A stretch of DNA of 64,000 nt. Origin: Micromonospora ureilytica (lineage in GTDB: Bacteria; Actinomycetota; Actinomycetes; Mycobacteriales; Micromonosporaceae). The stretch is from NCBI RefSeq assembly GCF_015751765.1, contig NZ_JADOTX010000001.1, forward strand, positions 2,480,001 to 2,544,000. The letters are read 5' to 3'. A program made the translations under genes and the position numbers. Below are positions 17,321 through 27,161 of the stretch, one piece after another (position 1 is the first letter of the stretch; every line of letters begins with the position of its first letter). The notes under the pieces were generated by a model. The model searched no databases. It was not told where the DNA came from and saw only the letters and a list, made by a program, of their open reading frames with translations.

Positions 17321-17385
17321 CCGTTGATCATGAGGTTGACGGGGCCCGCAGAGATCGAAATGACCGCCAACCTCATGATCAACGG
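17321..17385. repeat. Long intergenic inverted repeat (TGATCATGAG type)
   Basis: CCGTTGATCATGAGGTTGACGG (17321-17342; 22 nt) is matched by the arm at 17364-17385, 21 of 22 pairs, with a 21-nt loop. It lies between the converging GntR and mshC genes and probably acts as a terminator. Confidence 0.8.
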
Positions 17386-17421
17386 AGGTCTAGGGGATCG
17401 GCGCGGGGTCTTGGCCGGGGT

Positions 17422-17496
17422 GATCGGCTCGGTTTTCTGGAAGTCGGGGCATCGCACCGCCCTGGACACCACTACTTCCTGCAAGCCGAGTCGATC
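17422..17496. repeat. Second, degenerate inverted repeat
   Basis: Arms 17422-17453 and 17465-17496 are complementary at about 24 of 32 positions (shared core GATCGnCTCGG...GGAAGT). It stands immediately downstream of mshC, next to the better-preserved hairpin at 17321-17385. Confidence 0.6.
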
Positions 17497-17512
17497 AGCG
17501 GGCGCGCGGGGG

Positions 17513-18751
17513 CTAGAGGCGGATGCCCAGGAGGGCGTCCACCGTCTTGGCGAAGAGGGCGGGCGCTTCGGGGTCGTCCGTGGCGCCGGCGAGGGTCGCC
17601 TCGGCCCAGCGGTCGGCTGCGGCCAGGGCGCCGGGGGTGTCCAGGTCGTCGGCCAGGCGTGCGCGTACCTCGGCCAGCAGCTCAGCCCCGGACGGCCCGG
17701 CGGGCGCGGCGGCGGCCCGCCGCCAACGGTCCAGGCGCTCGTACGCGGCGGTGAGCAGGTCGTCGGTCCAGGTGCGGTCGCTGCGGTAGTGCCCGGAGAT
17801 CAGCGCCAGCCGGATCGCCATCGGGTCGACCTTGTCGGCGCGCAGCCGGGACACGAAGACCAGGTTGCCGCGGGACTTGGACATCTTCTCGCCGTCCAGG
17901 CCGATCATGCCGGCGTGGACGTAGTGCTCGGCGAACGGCGCCTGGCCGGTGAGCCGCTCGGCGTGCGCGGCGGACGCCTCGTGGTGCGGGAACAGCAGGT
18001 CGTTGCCGCCACCCTGCACGTCGATCCGGTCGCCGAGCAGGTTGAGCGCGATCACCGCGCACTCGATGTGCCAGCCAGGGCGGCCCGGGCCCAGCTCGCC
18101 GCCCGGCCAGGACGGCTCGCCCTCGCGGGCGCCGCGCCACAGCAGCGGGTCCAGTGGGTCGCGCTTACCGGCCCGGTCGGGGTCGCCGCCGCGCTCGGGG
18201 AAGATCTCCAGCATCTGTTCACGGGTCAGGTTCGACTCGTAGCCGAAGCGGGGCGTGGCGGAGATGTCGAAGTAGACGTCGCCGGTGCCGTCGTCGAGCC
18301 GGTACGCCGCGCCGTCCTTGAGCAGCACCTCGACCTTGTCGGCGATGTCCGGGATCGACTCGACAGCGCCCACGTAGTGCGCCGGCGGGATGATCCGCAG
18401 CGCCTCCATGTCCTCCCGGAACAGCGCCGTCTCGCGCATCGCCAGGACCACCCAGTCCTCGCCGTCGCGGGCGGCCCGCTCCAGCAGCGGGTCGTCGATG
18501 TCGGTGACGTTCTGCACGTAGCGCACCGGGCGGCCGGCGTCGCGCCACATCCGCTGCACCAGGTCGAACGTGATCATGGTGGCGGCGTGGCCGAGGTGGG
18601 TGGCGTCGTACGGGGTGATGCCGCAGACGTACATGCTCCCCGCGTCGGCTGGCTCACTCGGGTGGACACCCTGCCGTGCCGAGTCGTACAACGCCAGCGG
18701 CTCGCCCCTGCCCGGCAGCCGTGGCACCTCGTGTCCCGCCCAAGACTCCAT
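17513..18751 (-). CDS. mshC: Cysteine:1D-myo-inosityl 2-amino-2-deoxy-alpha-D-glucopyranoside ligase (mycothiol biosynthesis)
   Basis: 412 residues, the usual MshC length. It is a class I cysteinyl-tRNA synthetase homologue that ligates cysteine to GlcN-Ins with ATP to make the mycothiol precursor. Visible features are [17 protein letters not shown] (Zn-binding Cys and a HIGH-equivalent HLGHA), [16 protein letters not shown], the Zn-site region [25 protein letters not shown] and the KMSKS loop ([10 protein letters not shown]). It lacks a tRNA anticodon-binding domain. It heads a block also containing a PI3/4-kinase-like gene, DUF3090 and a histidine phosphatase, an order common in actinomycetes. 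Confidence 0.97.
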   Translation of the reverse strand: MESWAGHEVPRLPGRGEPLALYDSARQGVHPSEPADAGSMYVCGITPYDATHLGHAATMITFDLVQRMWRDAGRPVRYVQNVTDIDDPLLERAARDGEDWVVLAMRETALFREDMEALRIIPPAHYVGAVESIPDIADKVEVLLKDGAAYRLDDGTGDVYFDISATPRFGYESNLTREQMLEIFPERGGDPDRAGKRDPLDPLLWRGAREGEPSWPGGELGPGRPGWHIECAVIALNLLGDRIDVQGGGNDLLFPHHEASAAHAERLTGQAPFAEHYVHAGMIGLDGEKMSKSRGNLVFVSRLRADKVDPMAIRLALISGHYRSDRTWTDDLLTAAYERLDRWRRAAAAPAGPSGAELLAEVRARLADDLDTPGALAAADRWAEATLAGATDDPEAPALFAKTVDALLGIRL

Positions 18752-18817
18752 GGGATCAGCCTAGCCAGCCCGGCGACGACGCCGGAGCACCCCACGGGTG
18801 ATCAAGATGACAGCGGA

Positions 18818-19636
18818 TCACATGGGCGGCCAGGGCATCGCCGGCCAGTCCTCCGGAGGCTGGGGGAAGCTGCCGGTCTCGCGCAGCCTGTCGACCCGGG
18901 CGGCCACCTCGGCCACCTCGCTGATCGTCAGGTGGTCGGCCAACTCCGCGCCGAGCGCCCCGGCGACCTGCCCGGACAGCGCGTCGAGCATCTCCACGGC
19001 GTCCGGGGGCAACTGCTTACCGGCCCAACCCCAGAGCACCGTACGCAGCTTGTCCTCCACGTGGAAGCTCACCCCGTGGTCCACGCCGTAGATCCGGTCG
19101 TCGGCGCCGACGAGCACGTGACCGCCCTTGCGGTCGGCGTTGTTGAGCACCGCGTCGAGCACCGCGAGCCGGGCCAGCCTCGGGTCGTCGGCGTGGGCCA
19201 GGGCGTACGCGGCGCCGTCGTCGTCCCGGGCCGCGGCGATCGGGATCCAGCGCGGCGGCAACTCCCCGGCGGGCAGGAAACCGACGAGCGGTTCGGCGTC
19301 CTCCGGCTCGTCGATCCACAGCTGGCAGGAGCCGGGGCCGAACGGGCCGTCGCGCAGCACTGTGGGCGGCACGAGGCCCCACCCGGTGGCCCGGGAGACC
19401 AGGTACGCCGAGACTTCCCGACCGGCCAGGGTGCCGTCGGGGAAGTCCCAGAGTGGGCGCTCGCCACGAACCGGCTTGTAGACGCAGCGGGCGGTCACCC
19501 CGTCCAGGGTCAGGATGCCGCGCAGCGTCGTGTTCGACGCGTCGACCAACCGACCCTCCAGGTCGAGGACGCCGTCACGCAGCAGCCGCAGCGCGGCGTC
19601 GCCGTCCTGGCGAGGCTGGAGGCCGGACGAGGTCAC
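18818..19636 (-). CDS. SCO1664-family protein (PI3/4-kinase-like fold)
   Basis: About 272 residues from GTG at 19636 (VTSSGLQPRQDGDAALRLL). Family features are GRLVDASNTTLRGIL, CVYKPVRGERPLWDFPDGTL, REVSAYLVSRATGWGLVPPT, AVLDAVLNNADRKGGHVL and IYGVDHGVSFHVEDKLRTVL. The NADRKGGH / DHGVSF pair resembles the catalytic and metal loops of PI3/4-kinase-like or HipA-like phosphotransferases, but the substrate is unknown. Its start overlaps the DUF3090 stop by 4 nt, so the pair is coupled, and it precedes mshC. Confidence 0.88.
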   Translation of the reverse strand: MTSSGLQPRQDGDAALRLLRDGVLDLEGRLVDASNTTLRGILTLDGVTARCVYKPVRGERPLWDFPDGTLAGREVSAYLVSRATGWGLVPPTVLRDGPFGPGSCQLWIDEPEDAEPLVGFLPAGELPPRWIPIAAARDDDGAAYALAHADDPRLARLAVLDAVLNNADRKGGHVLVGADDRIYGVDHGVSFHVEDKLRTVLWGWAGKQLPPDAVEMLDALSGQVAGALGAELADHLTISEVAEVAARVDRLRETGSFPQPPEDWPAMPWPPM

Positions 19637-20217
19637 CGGTGATAACCGTTGTGCCGCGGGCAGAGGTGCCCGGCGGGGTCCAACGGTTGGCCGCAGAGCG
19701 GGCACGGTGGCCGGCCCGCGTTGACCACTCGCCGGGCCCGCTCGATGAACTGGCGGGTCGCCTGCGGGGTGAGCCGGACCCGGAGTCGATCCAGGTCCTC
19801 GTCCGGCTCGTCGTCCTCGTCGTCGTCCTCGTCGTCCTCGTCCTCGTCGCCGAGCTCGACCTCGGGCTCCACCTCGCCCGCCGCGATCGCCTCGATCACC
19901 ACGGTCGCGGTGTCCACGTCGAAGGCCAGCCCGAGGGTCCCGACCCGGAACTCCTCGTCGACCGGAGTGTCCAGCGGCTCGTTGTCGCCGATCACCGGCG
20001 CCAGCTCGGGCAGGTCCACCCCGAAGCGACGCTGCGCCTCGGTGAGCAGCTCCTCCAGCTTCTCGGCGAGCAGGGACACCTGGACCTTCTCCAGCGCGAC
20101 GCTGACCAGCCTGCCGCCGCCGCGGGCCTGCAGGAAGAACGTGCGCTCCCCCGGCGGCCCGACAGTCCCGGCGACGAACCGCTCCGGCGGTTCGAAGGCG
20201 TGCACCTGGTGGGTCAT
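19633..20217 (-). CDS. DUF3090 family protein
   Basis: 194 residues from ATG 20217. Typical DUF3090 start (MTHQVHAFEPPERFVAGTVG), FFLQARGGGRLVSVALEKVQ and a C-terminal CPLCGQPLDPAGHLCPRHNG knuckle that could bind Zn. An acidic Asp/Glu run (about 20 residues near position 130) interrupts the domain. The function is unknown; it is genetically linked to mshC and the kinase-like gene in actinomycetes. Confidence 0.9.
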   Translation of the reverse strand: MTHQVHAFEPPERFVAGTVGPPGERTFFLQARGGGRLVSVALEKVQVSLLAEKLEELLTEAQRRFGVDLPELAPVIGDNEPLDTPVDEEFRVGTLGLAFDVDTATVVIEAIAAGEVEPEVELGDEDEDDEDDDEDDEPDEDLDRLRVRLTPQATRQFIERARRVVNAGRPPCPLCGQPLDPAGHLCPRHNGYHR

Positions 20218-20374
20218 ACCCACGACCCTATCCGGCCCGCCTTGGCCTCGCGCACCCCACCGACGCGAATCGCCGCGGCGACGGCGCGCCCGGCGTACCA
20301 GGGGCTATACCCGGGCGTGGCGGCCTCTGTGGCGTGCGTTGACGCCCCGGCCGGGGGTGCTGTCGTGACGCGCC

Positions 20375-21079
20375 TCACCGCGACCCACCCGCCCCGCCGC
20401 CGACGGCCGCGTCCGAGTCGGCCACGCGGTTCGCGCGCCGGCGCCGCTTGGCCGGAGGCGACACCAGCGCCGCCAGGTCGCCACCGGTGTCGTTGAGCCG
20501 CACCAGAAACGGACGCAGCGGCGTGAACCGGATCGCCGTCACCGACGCCGGGTCGGCCACGATCCGCTGGAAGGCATCCAGGTGTACGCCGAGCGCGTCC
20601 GCCACGATGGCCTTGATCACGTCGCCATGGCTACACGCCAGCCAGACCGCCTCCGGCCCGTGTTCGGCGCTCACCCGGGCGTCCCAGGCGCGCACCGCCG
20701 CCACGGCACGCGCCGCCATCGCCGCCATCGCCTCCCCACCCGGGAAGACCGCCGCGCTGGGGTGCTGCTGGACGACAGGCCAGAGCGGCTCCTTGGCGAG
20801 CTTCTTCAACGGCTGCCCCTCCCAGCTGCCGTAGTCGCACTCGATCAGCCCGTCCTCGACCACCGGGGCGGCCTGCGGGAGCGCCAGCTCCAGGGTCTGC
20901 CGGCACCGGATGAGCGGGCTGGTCACCACGGCCGCCAGTGGCACCGCCCGCAGCCGCTCGCCGACCGCGGTGGCCTGGGCACGGCCGGTGTCGTCCAACT
21001 CGACCGGCTGGCGGCCGGCGAGGCCGCCGTCGGCGTTCGCCGTGGTTCGGCCGTGTCGCAGAAGCAGAAGGGTCGCCAC
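20375..21079 (-). CDS. Histidine phosphatase family protein (MSMEG_4193-like)
   Basis: About 234 residues from GTG 21079. The phosphohistidine motif LLLLRHGRTTAN opens the protein; the second catalytic features are VTSPLIRCRQTLELA, IECDYGSWEGQPLKKLAKEP and WLACSHGDVIKAIVADAL. The fold is phosphoglycerate mutase-like. A basic tail (PPAKRRRRANRVADSDAAVG) ends the protein. It belongs to the conserved mshC neighbourhood; the substrate is unknown. Confidence 0.9.
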   Translation of the reverse strand: MATLLLLRHGRTTANADGGLAGRQPVELDDTGRAQATAVGERLRAVPLAAVVTSPLIRCRQTLELALPQAAPVVEDGLIECDYGSWEGQPLKKLAKEPLWPVVQQHPSAAVFPGGEAMAAMAARAVAAVRAWDARVSAEHGPEAVWLACSHGDVIKAIVADALGVHLDAFQRIVADPASVTAIRFTPLRPFLVRLNDTGGDLAALVSPPAKRRRRANRVADSDAAVGGGAGGSR

Positions 21080-21147
21080 GGGGACCACCCTATGACCTGG
21101 GCTCCGCCCCGGGCCGCCGCGGGCCGCGACCCGACGACCGCGGCCCC

Positions 21148-21171
21148 CGGCTCCGCCCGCAGGCGGAGCCG
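21148..21171 (-). terminator. Terminator downstream of uppP
   Basis: CGGCTCCGCC (21148-21157) pairs perfectly with GGCGGAGCCG (21162-21171), a 10-bp GC-rich stem with a 4-nt loop, located 20 nt after the uppP stop codon. Confidence 0.65.
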
Positions 21172-21190
21172 AGGGCCGTCGGCAGGTCGG

Positions 21191-22027
21191 TCAGGTGGCG
21201 TCGATCGTGCCGGTCAGCAGCAGGGCCAGGACCAGGGTGCCCAGCGCGACCCGGTACAGCACGAAGACGTACAGGGTGTGGTGGGCGACGTAGCGCAGCA
21301 GCCAGGCGATGGCCGCGTAGCCGATGGCGAACGCGATGACGGTGGCCACCAGCGTCTGGGCCACGGTGGGCACGGACGTGCCCGGGGCGGACGGCTCGAA
21401 GACGTCACCGAGGCTGAACACGCCGGACATCACCACCGCCGGGATGGCCAGCAGGAACGAGTACCGTGCCGCCGCCTCCCGGGTCAGGTTGAGCAGCAGG
21501 CCGGCGGTGAGCGTGCCGCCGGAGCGGGACACCCCGGGGACCAGCGCCATGGCCTGGGCGAAGCCCATCACGACGCCGTCCTTCATCCGGAAGTTCTCCA
21601 GGGTGCGGGTCTGCCGCCCCCAGTACTCGGCGAACGCCAACACGAACGCGAACACGATGAGCGTGGTCGCCACCACCCACAGGTTGCGCCCGGCGGTCTT
21701 GATCTGGTCCTTGAACAGGAAGCCGAACAGCCCGATCGGAATCGAGCCGACGATCACGTACCAGCCCATCCGGTAGTCGAGGCTGGAGCGCACCGACTTG
21801 TCCCTGATGCCGACCAGCCACGTCCGGGTGATCCGCCAGATGTCCTTCGCGAAGTAGATCAACACGGCCGCTTCCGTGCCGAGCTGCGTGACCGCTGTGA
21901 ACGACGCGCCGGCGTCCCGGTCGAAGAAGATCGCCGAAGTGATCCGCAGATGCCCCGACGAGCTGACCGGAAGAAACTCGGTCAGTCCCTGGACGATGCC
22001 CAGGACGATGGCCTCGACCCAGGTCAC
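21191..22027 (-). CDS. uppP: Undecaprenyl-diphosphate phosphatase
   Basis: 278 residues from GTG 22027 ([20 protein letters not shown]), overlapping the upstream gene stop by 4 nt. BacA/UppP signatures are the [14 protein letters not shown] motif and the second motif [20 protein letters not shown], within about eight TM helices. It dephosphorylates C55-PP on the outer face of the membrane to recycle the cell wall lipid carrier. Confidence 0.97.
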   Translation of the reverse strand: MTWVEAIVLGIVQGLTEFLPVSSSGHLRITSAIFFDRDAGASFTAVTQLGTEAAVLIYFAKDIWRITRTWLVGIRDKSVRSSLDYRMGWYVIVGSIPIGLFGFLFKDQIKTAGRNLWVVATTLIVFAFVLAFAEYWGRQTRTLENFRMKDGVVMGFAQAMALVPGVSRSGGTLTAGLLLNLTREAAARYSFLLAIPAVVMSGVFSLGDVFEPSAPGTSVPTVAQTLVATVIAFAIGYAAIAWLLRYVAHHTLYVFVLYRVALGTLVLALLLTGTIDAT

Positions 22028-23076
22028 TCGCCGACTCCCGAGAGGTCGAGAGCCTCGGCGACGGTACGCAGGGTCTGCACACCGCTGTCCCGGTCGGCCA
22101 CGAAAAGGGTCACCGACAGCGTGGTGACGCCGGCGGCGGCGTACTCCCGCATCCGCTCGGCGATGCGCTCCTTCGGGCCGAGCAGCGAGGTGCGGTCGAT
22201 GAACTCCATGGGCACGGCGGCGGCGGCGTCGCGCTGCCGCTTGGCCAGGTACAGGTCCTGCACCTCGCGGGCGGCGTCGCCGTAGCCCATCCGGGTGGCG
22301 AGCTGGTTGTAGAAGTTCTGCTGCCGACTGCCCATACCGCCCACGTAGAGCGCGGCGTACCAGCGGACGAGTTCGGCGCAGGAGGCCACGTCGTCGCCGA
22401 TCACCACGGGCACCGACGGCACCACGTCGAACCCGGCCAGCTCCTTGCCGACCTTCGCCCGGCCGGCGCGCACCGAGGCGAGCTGCTCCTCGGCGAACTC
22501 CGGGGCGTAGAACACGGCCAGCCAGCCGTCGGCGATCTCGCCGGCCAGCTCCAGGTTCTTCGGGCCGACAGCGGCCAGGTAGATCGGTATGTGCTCGCGT
22601 GGTGGGTGGAAGCCCAGACGCAGGGCCTTGCCCGGGCCGTCCGGTAGCGGCAACGTGTAGTGCTCGCCGTCGTACGCCACCTCCTTGCGGGCGATGGCCA
22701 GCTTGACGATGTCGACGAACTCGCGGGTCCGGGCCAGCGGCTTGGCGAAGCGCACGCCGTGCCAGCCCTCGGACACCTGCGGGCCGGAGACGCCCAGGCC
22801 GAGCCGGAACCGGCCGCCGGAGAGCGCGTCGATCGTCGCGGCGGTCATGGCAGTGGCCGCCGGCGTACGGGCGGGGATCTGCATCACCGCGGCGCCGACG
22901 TCGATCCGTTCGGTCTGCCCGGCCATCCAGGCGAGCATGCTGGGCGAGTCGGAGCCGTACGCCTCCGCCGCCCACACCACCGAATAGCCCAGCCGGTCCG
23001 CCTCCTGGGCCAGCGCCAGGTGATCGGCAGGTGTGCTCCACGCCGTCTGGTATCCAAGACTGAGCCCGAGTCGCAC
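22024..23076 (-). CDS. LLM class F420-dependent oxidoreductase
   Basis: 350 residues from GTG 23076. Luciferase-like TIM barrel: [81 protein letters not shown] and [20 protein letters not shown]. These match the actinobacterial F420-dependent LLM group. It is translationally coupled to uppP. The substrate is unknown. Confidence 0.9.
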   Translation of the reverse strand: MRLGLSLGYQTAWSTPADHLALAQEADRLGYSVVWAAEAYGSDSPSMLAWMAGQTERIDVGAAVMQIPARTPAATAMTAATIDALSGGRFRLGLGVSGPQVSEGWHGVRFAKPLARTREFVDIVKLAIARKEVAYDGEHYTLPLPDGPGKALRLGFHPPREHIPIYLAAVGPKNLELAGEIADGWLAVFYAPEFAEEQLASVRAGRAKVGKELAGFDVVPSVPVVIGDDVASCAELVRWYAALYVGGMGSRQQNFYNQLATRMGYGDAAREVQDLYLAKRQRDAAAAVPMEFIDRTSLLGPKERIAERMREYAAAGVTTLSVTLFVADRDSGVQTLRTVAEALDLSGVGE

Positions 23077-23262
23077 TGGTCCTCCCCCATCCGTGGCACA
23101 GGTCGCCCCAGGTTACGCAATGCCGATAACGGACTCGATCACCGGCTCGACCCCTTTGATCCCCCCTCCATCGGGGCAGCCCGGGGCGGCGGAACCGGCA
23201 GAACCGGCAGAGATACGGGAGCGAGGATATCGGTGGCGGCAGGTTCGAAATAAGGTTCACCC

Positions 23263-24234
23263 ATGCAACAGCGACCGCTCGGCCGAAGCGGGCTGGCGGT
23301 TTCCCGGCTCGCGCTCGGCACCATGACCTGGGGCCGGGACACCGACGCCGACGATGCGGCCGCTCAGCTGAAGAGTTACCTGGACGCGGGCGGCAACCTG
23401 ATCGACACCGCCGACGTGTACGGCGACGGCGACGCCGAGTCGGTGATCGGCTCGCTACTGGGCTCCCTCGTCCCCCGCGAGGAGCTGCTGATCGCCACCA
23501 AGGCCGGGTTGCGCCCCGGCAGTGGCCGACGCCGGGACGGCTCCCGGGGGCACCTGCTGCGGACGTTGGACGCGTCGCTGCGCCGGCTCGGCACCGACCA
23601 CGTCGACCTGTTCCAGGTGCACGGGTACGACCCGGACACCCCCCTCGAAGAGACCCTGGCCGCCCTGGACCACGCGGTAGCCAGCGGCAAGGTCCGTTAC
23701 GTCGGGGTGTCGAACTTCTCCGGCTGGCAGACCGCGCGGGCCGCCGCCTGGCAGGCCGCCTGGCCGGGGCGTGCGCCAGTGGTCGCGTCCCAGGTGGAAT
23801 ATTCGCTGCTGGAGCGGGGCGTGGAGCGGGAGGTGCTGCCCGCGTGTGACGCGCTCGGCCTCGGCGTGCTGCCCTGGTCCCCGTTGGGCCGGGGAGTGCT
23901 CACCGGCAAGTACCGGCACGGCCGTCCGGGCGACTCCCGGGCCGCGTCGCCGCACTTCGAACGGTTCGTCTCGACCTACCTGGAGCCGCGCTGCTCCAGC
24001 ATCGTCGAGGCGGTGGCCACCGCGGCCGGCGGGCTGGGGGTGTCGCCGCTGGAGGTGGCGTTGGCGTGGATCCGGGACCGGCCCGGCGTGACCGCGCCGA
24101 TCCTCGGCGCCCGCACGGTGGGGCAACTGCTCGGCGCGCTCCAGGTGGAACGGATCACCCTGCCCGAGGAGATCACCACCGCGCTGGACGACGTCTCCGC
24201 GGTGCCGGTCGGCTACCCCGAACGCGACGGCTGA
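23263..24234 (+). CDS. Aldo/keto reductase
   Basis: 323 residues. AKR motifs: [34 protein letters not shown] (catalytic Asp and Tyr), [10 protein letters not shown] (catalytic Lys), [20 protein letters not shown] (His), [15 protein letters not shown] and [14 protein letters not shown] for NADPH binding. It starts at ATG 23263 behind a weak AAGG site. A cytosolic NADPH carbonyl reductase is expected; the substrate is unknown. Confidence 0.93.
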   Translation: MQQRPLGRSGLAVSRLALGTMTWGRDTDADDAAAQLKSYLDAGGNLIDTADVYGDGDAESVIGSLLGSLVPREELLIATKAGLRPGSGRRRDGSRGHLLRTLDASLRRLGTDHVDLFQVHGYDPDTPLEETLAALDHAVASGKVRYVGVSNFSGWQTARAAAWQAAWPGRAPVVASQVEYSLLERGVEREVLPACDALGLGVLPWSPLGRGVLTGKYRHGRPGDSRAASPHFERFVSTYLEPRCSSIVEAVATAAGGLGVSPLEVALAWIRDRPGVTAPILGARTVGQLLGALQVERITLPEEITTALDDVSAVPVGYPERDG

Positions 24235-24244
24235 CCGGCCGACC

Positions 24245-24348
24245 GGGTCACGGCTGGCCTGCGCGCCGGGTCACGGCTGGCCCACGCGCCGGGTCACGGC
24301 TGGCCTGCGCGCCGGGTCACGGCTGGCCTGCGCGCCGGGTCACGGCTG
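24245..24348. repeat. 23-bp tandem repeat, 4.5 copies
   Basis: GGGTCACGGCTGGCCTGCGC-GCC repeats at 24245, 24268, 24291 and 24314, with a partial copy from 24337. Copy 2 differs at two bases (CA for TG). The last copy runs into the stop codon of the minus-strand gene, so the array forms that gene's 3' end and the spacer between two converging genes. Confidence 0.92.
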
Positions 24349-25248
24349 AGGGCGCTGCCCGGGGAGGTCGTGGATCGCGGTCAGGAAGCGCGACTGGTCG
24401 TCGCGGAGCGCGGGCTGGGTGAGCCGGATCCACGAGCCGTCGTCGAAGACGATCGTGGACGTCAGCTGCACGAGCCCGGTCGCGCCGCGCTCCGAGTCGA
24501 CCCGGGCCACCCGGTCGCGTCGCACACTCCACAGCACCCGCGGTTGCCGTCGGTCGGGCCGGTCGGCGTCCGGCCGGGGGCCCATCCGCAGCAGGTGCAG
24601 GTGGGTGTCGGTCACCGCCAGCGGGGTGCCGCTGTAACGCTCCAGGAAGAGCAACAGGCTGCCGGCGAGGGTGGCGAGGTCGCCGCTGAAGACGAACCGA
24701 CGACGGTACGCGATCTCGGCCAACTGCTCGGCCAGCGGGCGGTACAGGCTGAGCCGGAACAGGGCGCGGAACGCCTCCTGCTCCTCGGTGAGCGGAATGG
24801 GATCCCGCTGCACCAGCTGGTGCGGTGGGGTCGGCTCCGGTTCGGCCGCCTCCGGCACGCCGGCGGCGATGGCGCCGGCGTTGCCGGGCAGCAGCAGCAC
24901 GCCCGCGGCCAGCCGGACCGGCGTCAGCACCGCGTCCACCCAGACCACCGGGTTGACGATGTTGAGCAGACCGAACAGCACCTTCGGGTCGAGCGAGTGG
25001 ACGAACTCGTCGGCCATCACATCGGCAAGCTGCCGACCGGCCTTTGCGGTCTGCGGGGCGCGGACCGGGCCGAGCCCCACATAACGCAGCTCCTGACCGG
25101 GCAGCAGTGGCGCGACGAGAGCGCGTTCTGGTTCGTCGCTGGTGCGGAGTTCATCGCGCAGCTCACGGGCCTTGTCCCGGGCGGCCCGCGCGCCGCCGAG
25201 CACCGCGTCGGTGAACCGACCGAGCCGGCCTCGCTCCCCTGCCGTCAC
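24340..25248 (-). CDS. Uncharacterised protein, WXG-cluster member
   Basis: 302 residues from GTG 25248, which follows GGGAGGAAC; an upstream ATG (25302) would overlap the previous gene by 44 nt. An N-terminal basic helix (GRFTDAVLGGARAARDKARE), a hydrophobic stretch at about 110-140 (VVWVDAVLTPVRLAAGVLLL) and a C-terminal beta-rich part with PH-like character (ERYSGTPLAVTDTHLHLLRM; TSTIVFDDGSWIRLTQP). It lies 10 bp after the WXG-type gene, so it is probably cotranscribed with it. No family is recognised. Confidence 0.7.
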   Translation of the reverse strand: MTAGERGRLGRFTDAVLGGARAARDKARELRDELRTSDEPERALVAPLLPGQELRYVGLGPVRAPQTAKAGRQLADVMADEFVHSLDPKVLFGLLNIVNPVVWVDAVLTPVRLAAGVLLLPGNAGAIAAGVPEAAEPEPTPPHQLVQRDPIPLTEEQEAFRALFRLSLYRPLAEQLAEIAYRRRFVFSGDLATLAGSLLLFLERYSGTPLAVTDTHLHLLRMGPRPDADRPDRRQPRVLWSVRRDRVARVDSERGATGLVQLTSTIVFDDGSWIRLTQPALRDDQSRFLTAIHDLPGQRPQP

Positions 25249-25258
25249 TCGTTCCTCC

Positions 25259-26320
25259 CTAACGGCCCGCCGGCTGACCCGCCGGCGGTTGCCCGAAGAC
25301 ATTCTGGTCGATCCAGTCCGCCCCGCCCTGCACCGCCTGGTCGACCTGGTCGCCGATCTGCTCGCTGCCGGGAACGGAGAGCCCGCTGGTCAACGCGACG
25401 GTCCCCCAGGTGACGCCGTGCACGACCGAGTTCGGCACGTTCCACGGCAGGTTCGTCGCCCAGTCCCGGGCGATCACCCGGGCGCCGTCGGCGACCCCGT
25501 GCGCCCGCAGCGCGGCGGCCCGATCGAGGGCGCCCATGTCGAACGGGGAACCGGACTTGCCCAGCTTGTAGGTGCCCTTGGTGGGGTCGAGAATCTTGTG
25601 GAACCACTTGTCGGCCTTGCCGGCGGCGTGCCGCTTGTCGGCGTACTTCTGGCCGGTGCGCAGCTTCTTCTGCATGTCGACAAGCTTGTCGAGGTGCGTA
25701 CGCAGCTTGCGCAGATACAGCATGACCCGCTGGAGCAGACGGATGACCTTCTGTAGATGCGTCGCCAGCGGCCGGATGACCTTCAGCATCCGGGTGAGCA
25801 CGATCAGGCCCCTGGCTACGGCGACGCCCATGCCGGCCACCCAGGACGCCCCGGCGGTGAACGGCGCCATCAGCAACGCCGTCACCAGCGTGACCAGCAG
25901 GAAATTCACGAATTCGACGCAGAGGTCGACGAGCACGTCGTGCACGGTCTGCAGGCCGTCAGCGACACTGCGCAGGTACTCGGCGGTCGCGGCGAACTGC
26001 TCGGCGACGTCGAGCATCTGCTGTTCGACCTCGGCCAGCCGCTGCCCGTACGCCACCCCGGAGGGTGAGCGCCACCCAACCTGCGCGGACTCGCGGACGC
26101 CGCGGTGCCCCTGCGCCAGGTCACGCACCTGCGCGGCCAGCGCGTCCCACTCGGCGGCCTTCGCGCGCAGCACGGCGGGCTCGCCGTCGACCATGTCGAC
26201 GAGCTGGATGAGTGGCCAGGCCAGGGTCCGGCAGACGCTGTTGACGGCGTCCTCCACCCCGGACAGCGCGCTGTCCAGGCCGTTCCACAGTTGGACGGCG
26301 CTGCCGGCCGGCCCGCTCAT
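25259..26320 (-). CDS. WXG100-like large protein, putative type VII secretion substrate
   Basis: 353 residues from ATG 26320. The N-terminal about 120 residues are helical with the spaced WDALAAQV ... VGWRSPSGVAYGQRLAEVEQ pattern of WXG/PPE-type helical hairpins. A hydrophobic segment follows (FVNFLLVTLVTALLMAPFTA), then GVAVARGLIVLTRMLKVIRP, a basic helical part and a C-terminal region (LPWNVPNSVVHGVTWGTVAL). It overlaps the upstream 110-residue gene by 4 nt. No toxin motif is recognised at the C-terminus. Export is inferred from family and context only. Confidence 0.7.
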   Translation of the reverse strand: MSGPAGSAVQLWNGLDSALSGVEDAVNSVCRTLAWPLIQLVDMVDGEPAVLRAKAAEWDALAAQVRDLAQGHRGVRESAQVGWRSPSGVAYGQRLAEVEQQMLDVAEQFAATAEYLRSVADGLQTVHDVLVDLCVEFVNFLLVTLVTALLMAPFTAGASWVAGMGVAVARGLIVLTRMLKVIRPLATHLQKVIRLLQRVMLYLRKLRTHLDKLVDMQKKLRTGQKYADKRHAAGKADKWFHKILDPTKGTYKLGKSGSPFDMGALDRAAALRAHGVADGARVIARDWATNLPWNVPNSVVHGVTWGTVALTSGLSVPGSEQIGDQVDQAVQGGADWIDQNVFGQPPAGQPAGR

Positions 26321-26649
26321 CCGGGCAGCCCCGACTGGATGGCCTTGAACCCGGCGTCGAGGTCCCGTTCGTTGTGCTCGTACGCCTCGGCCGTGTCGGC
26401 CAATGCCGTGGCGACCCGGCCGAACGCGGCGTTCGCGGCGGCGAACAGCTCCTTGCCGCCGGTGACCTGCTCGGCGTACTTGTCGCGGAGCATGTCGCTG
26501 GCGAACGGCAGGTGACCGAAGGCGTCCGACGGCACGTCGCCGGCCGAGACGATCTGCCCCTCCAGTGCGGCGAGCGAGCTGGCGACCTGCTTGGCGGCTG
26601 TCTCCAGTCGACGGACCGCCTGCACGTCGACATCGATATCCGGTGGCAT
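26317..26649 (-). CDS. WXG100/ESX-type small helical protein
   Basis: 110 residues from ATG 26649, 5 nt after GGGAGGAAC. Two long amphipathic helices are predicted by eye: IDVDVQAVRRLETAAKQVAS and VATALADTAEAYEHNERDLD, separated by an SDAFGHLPFASDML segment. The size and helix-turn-helix plan resemble ESX/WXG100 secreted proteins, but the strict W-x-G is replaced by F-G-H. It heads the three-gene operon with the larger partner and the 302-residue protein. Confidence 0.65.
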   Translation of the reverse strand: MPPDIDVDVQAVRRLETAAKQVASSLAALEGQIVSAGDVPSDAFGHLPFASDMLRDKYAEQVTGGKELFAAANAAFGRVATALADTAEAYEHNERDLDAGFKAIQSGLPG

Positions 26650-26741
26650 GCCGTTCCTCCCCCATGAGTCGAGCGCACCGACGATACGATCTCCCGGCCG
26701 CCGGGCACCACCCGGTCGCACGATTCACGGGGAGGAATCTC

Positions 26742-27161
26742 ATGACGGACCCGACGTCAGCGTTCGACGCGCTCGCCGGGCGGATCGCCGACATCGAGCG
26801 CCGGTTCGCGGGCCTCCGCGACGACCTGGCCGAGCTGTCCGGCACCGCGGCCGACGAGAGCGGACTGGTCTCGGCAACCGTCGACGCCACCGGCGCGCTG
26901 ACCGGCCTCACCCTCACGCCCGCCGCCCTGCGCACCGGCACGGAGGGGGTGGCCGAGTTGGTGCTCGACGCGTACCGGCGGGCACGCGAGGTCGCCTCCG
27001 GGCACGTCGACGAGCACACCGAGGGGTTGGACGTTGCGCTCGGCGCGGGGCTCGGCGACCTGTTCGGCACGCCTGGCGACTTCTCGGCACTGGGCCGGCT
27101 GGAGGAGACCGTGGCCCGGCTCGGGAGGCTGGACGACCGCCTGCCCGGCCCACCGGCGTGA
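26742..27161 (+). CDS. YbaB/EbfC family protein
   Basis: 139 residues from ATG 26742 behind GGGGAGGAATCTC. The central beta hairpin (SGLVSATVDATGALTGLTLT) between two helices is the YbaB/EbfC nucleoid-associated fold; in actinomycetes such paralogues often accompany WXG100 and ESX-like genes. It diverges from the 110-residue WXG-type gene across 92 bp, and its stop overlaps the next start (GTGA). The role could be DNA binding or handling of the neighbouring cargo. Confidence 0.75.
   Translation: MTDPTSAFDALAGRIADIERRFAGLRDDLAELSGTAADESGLVSATVDATGALTGLTLTPAALRTGTEGVAELVLDAYRRAREVASGHVDEHTEGLDVALGAGLGDLFGTPGDFSALGRLEETVARLGRLDDRLPGPPA

Noticed and set aside
17324..19642. 772-codon open frame on the plus strand
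   Set aside because: It covers mshC and the kinase-like gene in antisense and shows no protein family features.
24245..24348. CRISPR array
   Set aside because: The 23-bp units are directly adjacent without spacers, and no cas genes are in the window.
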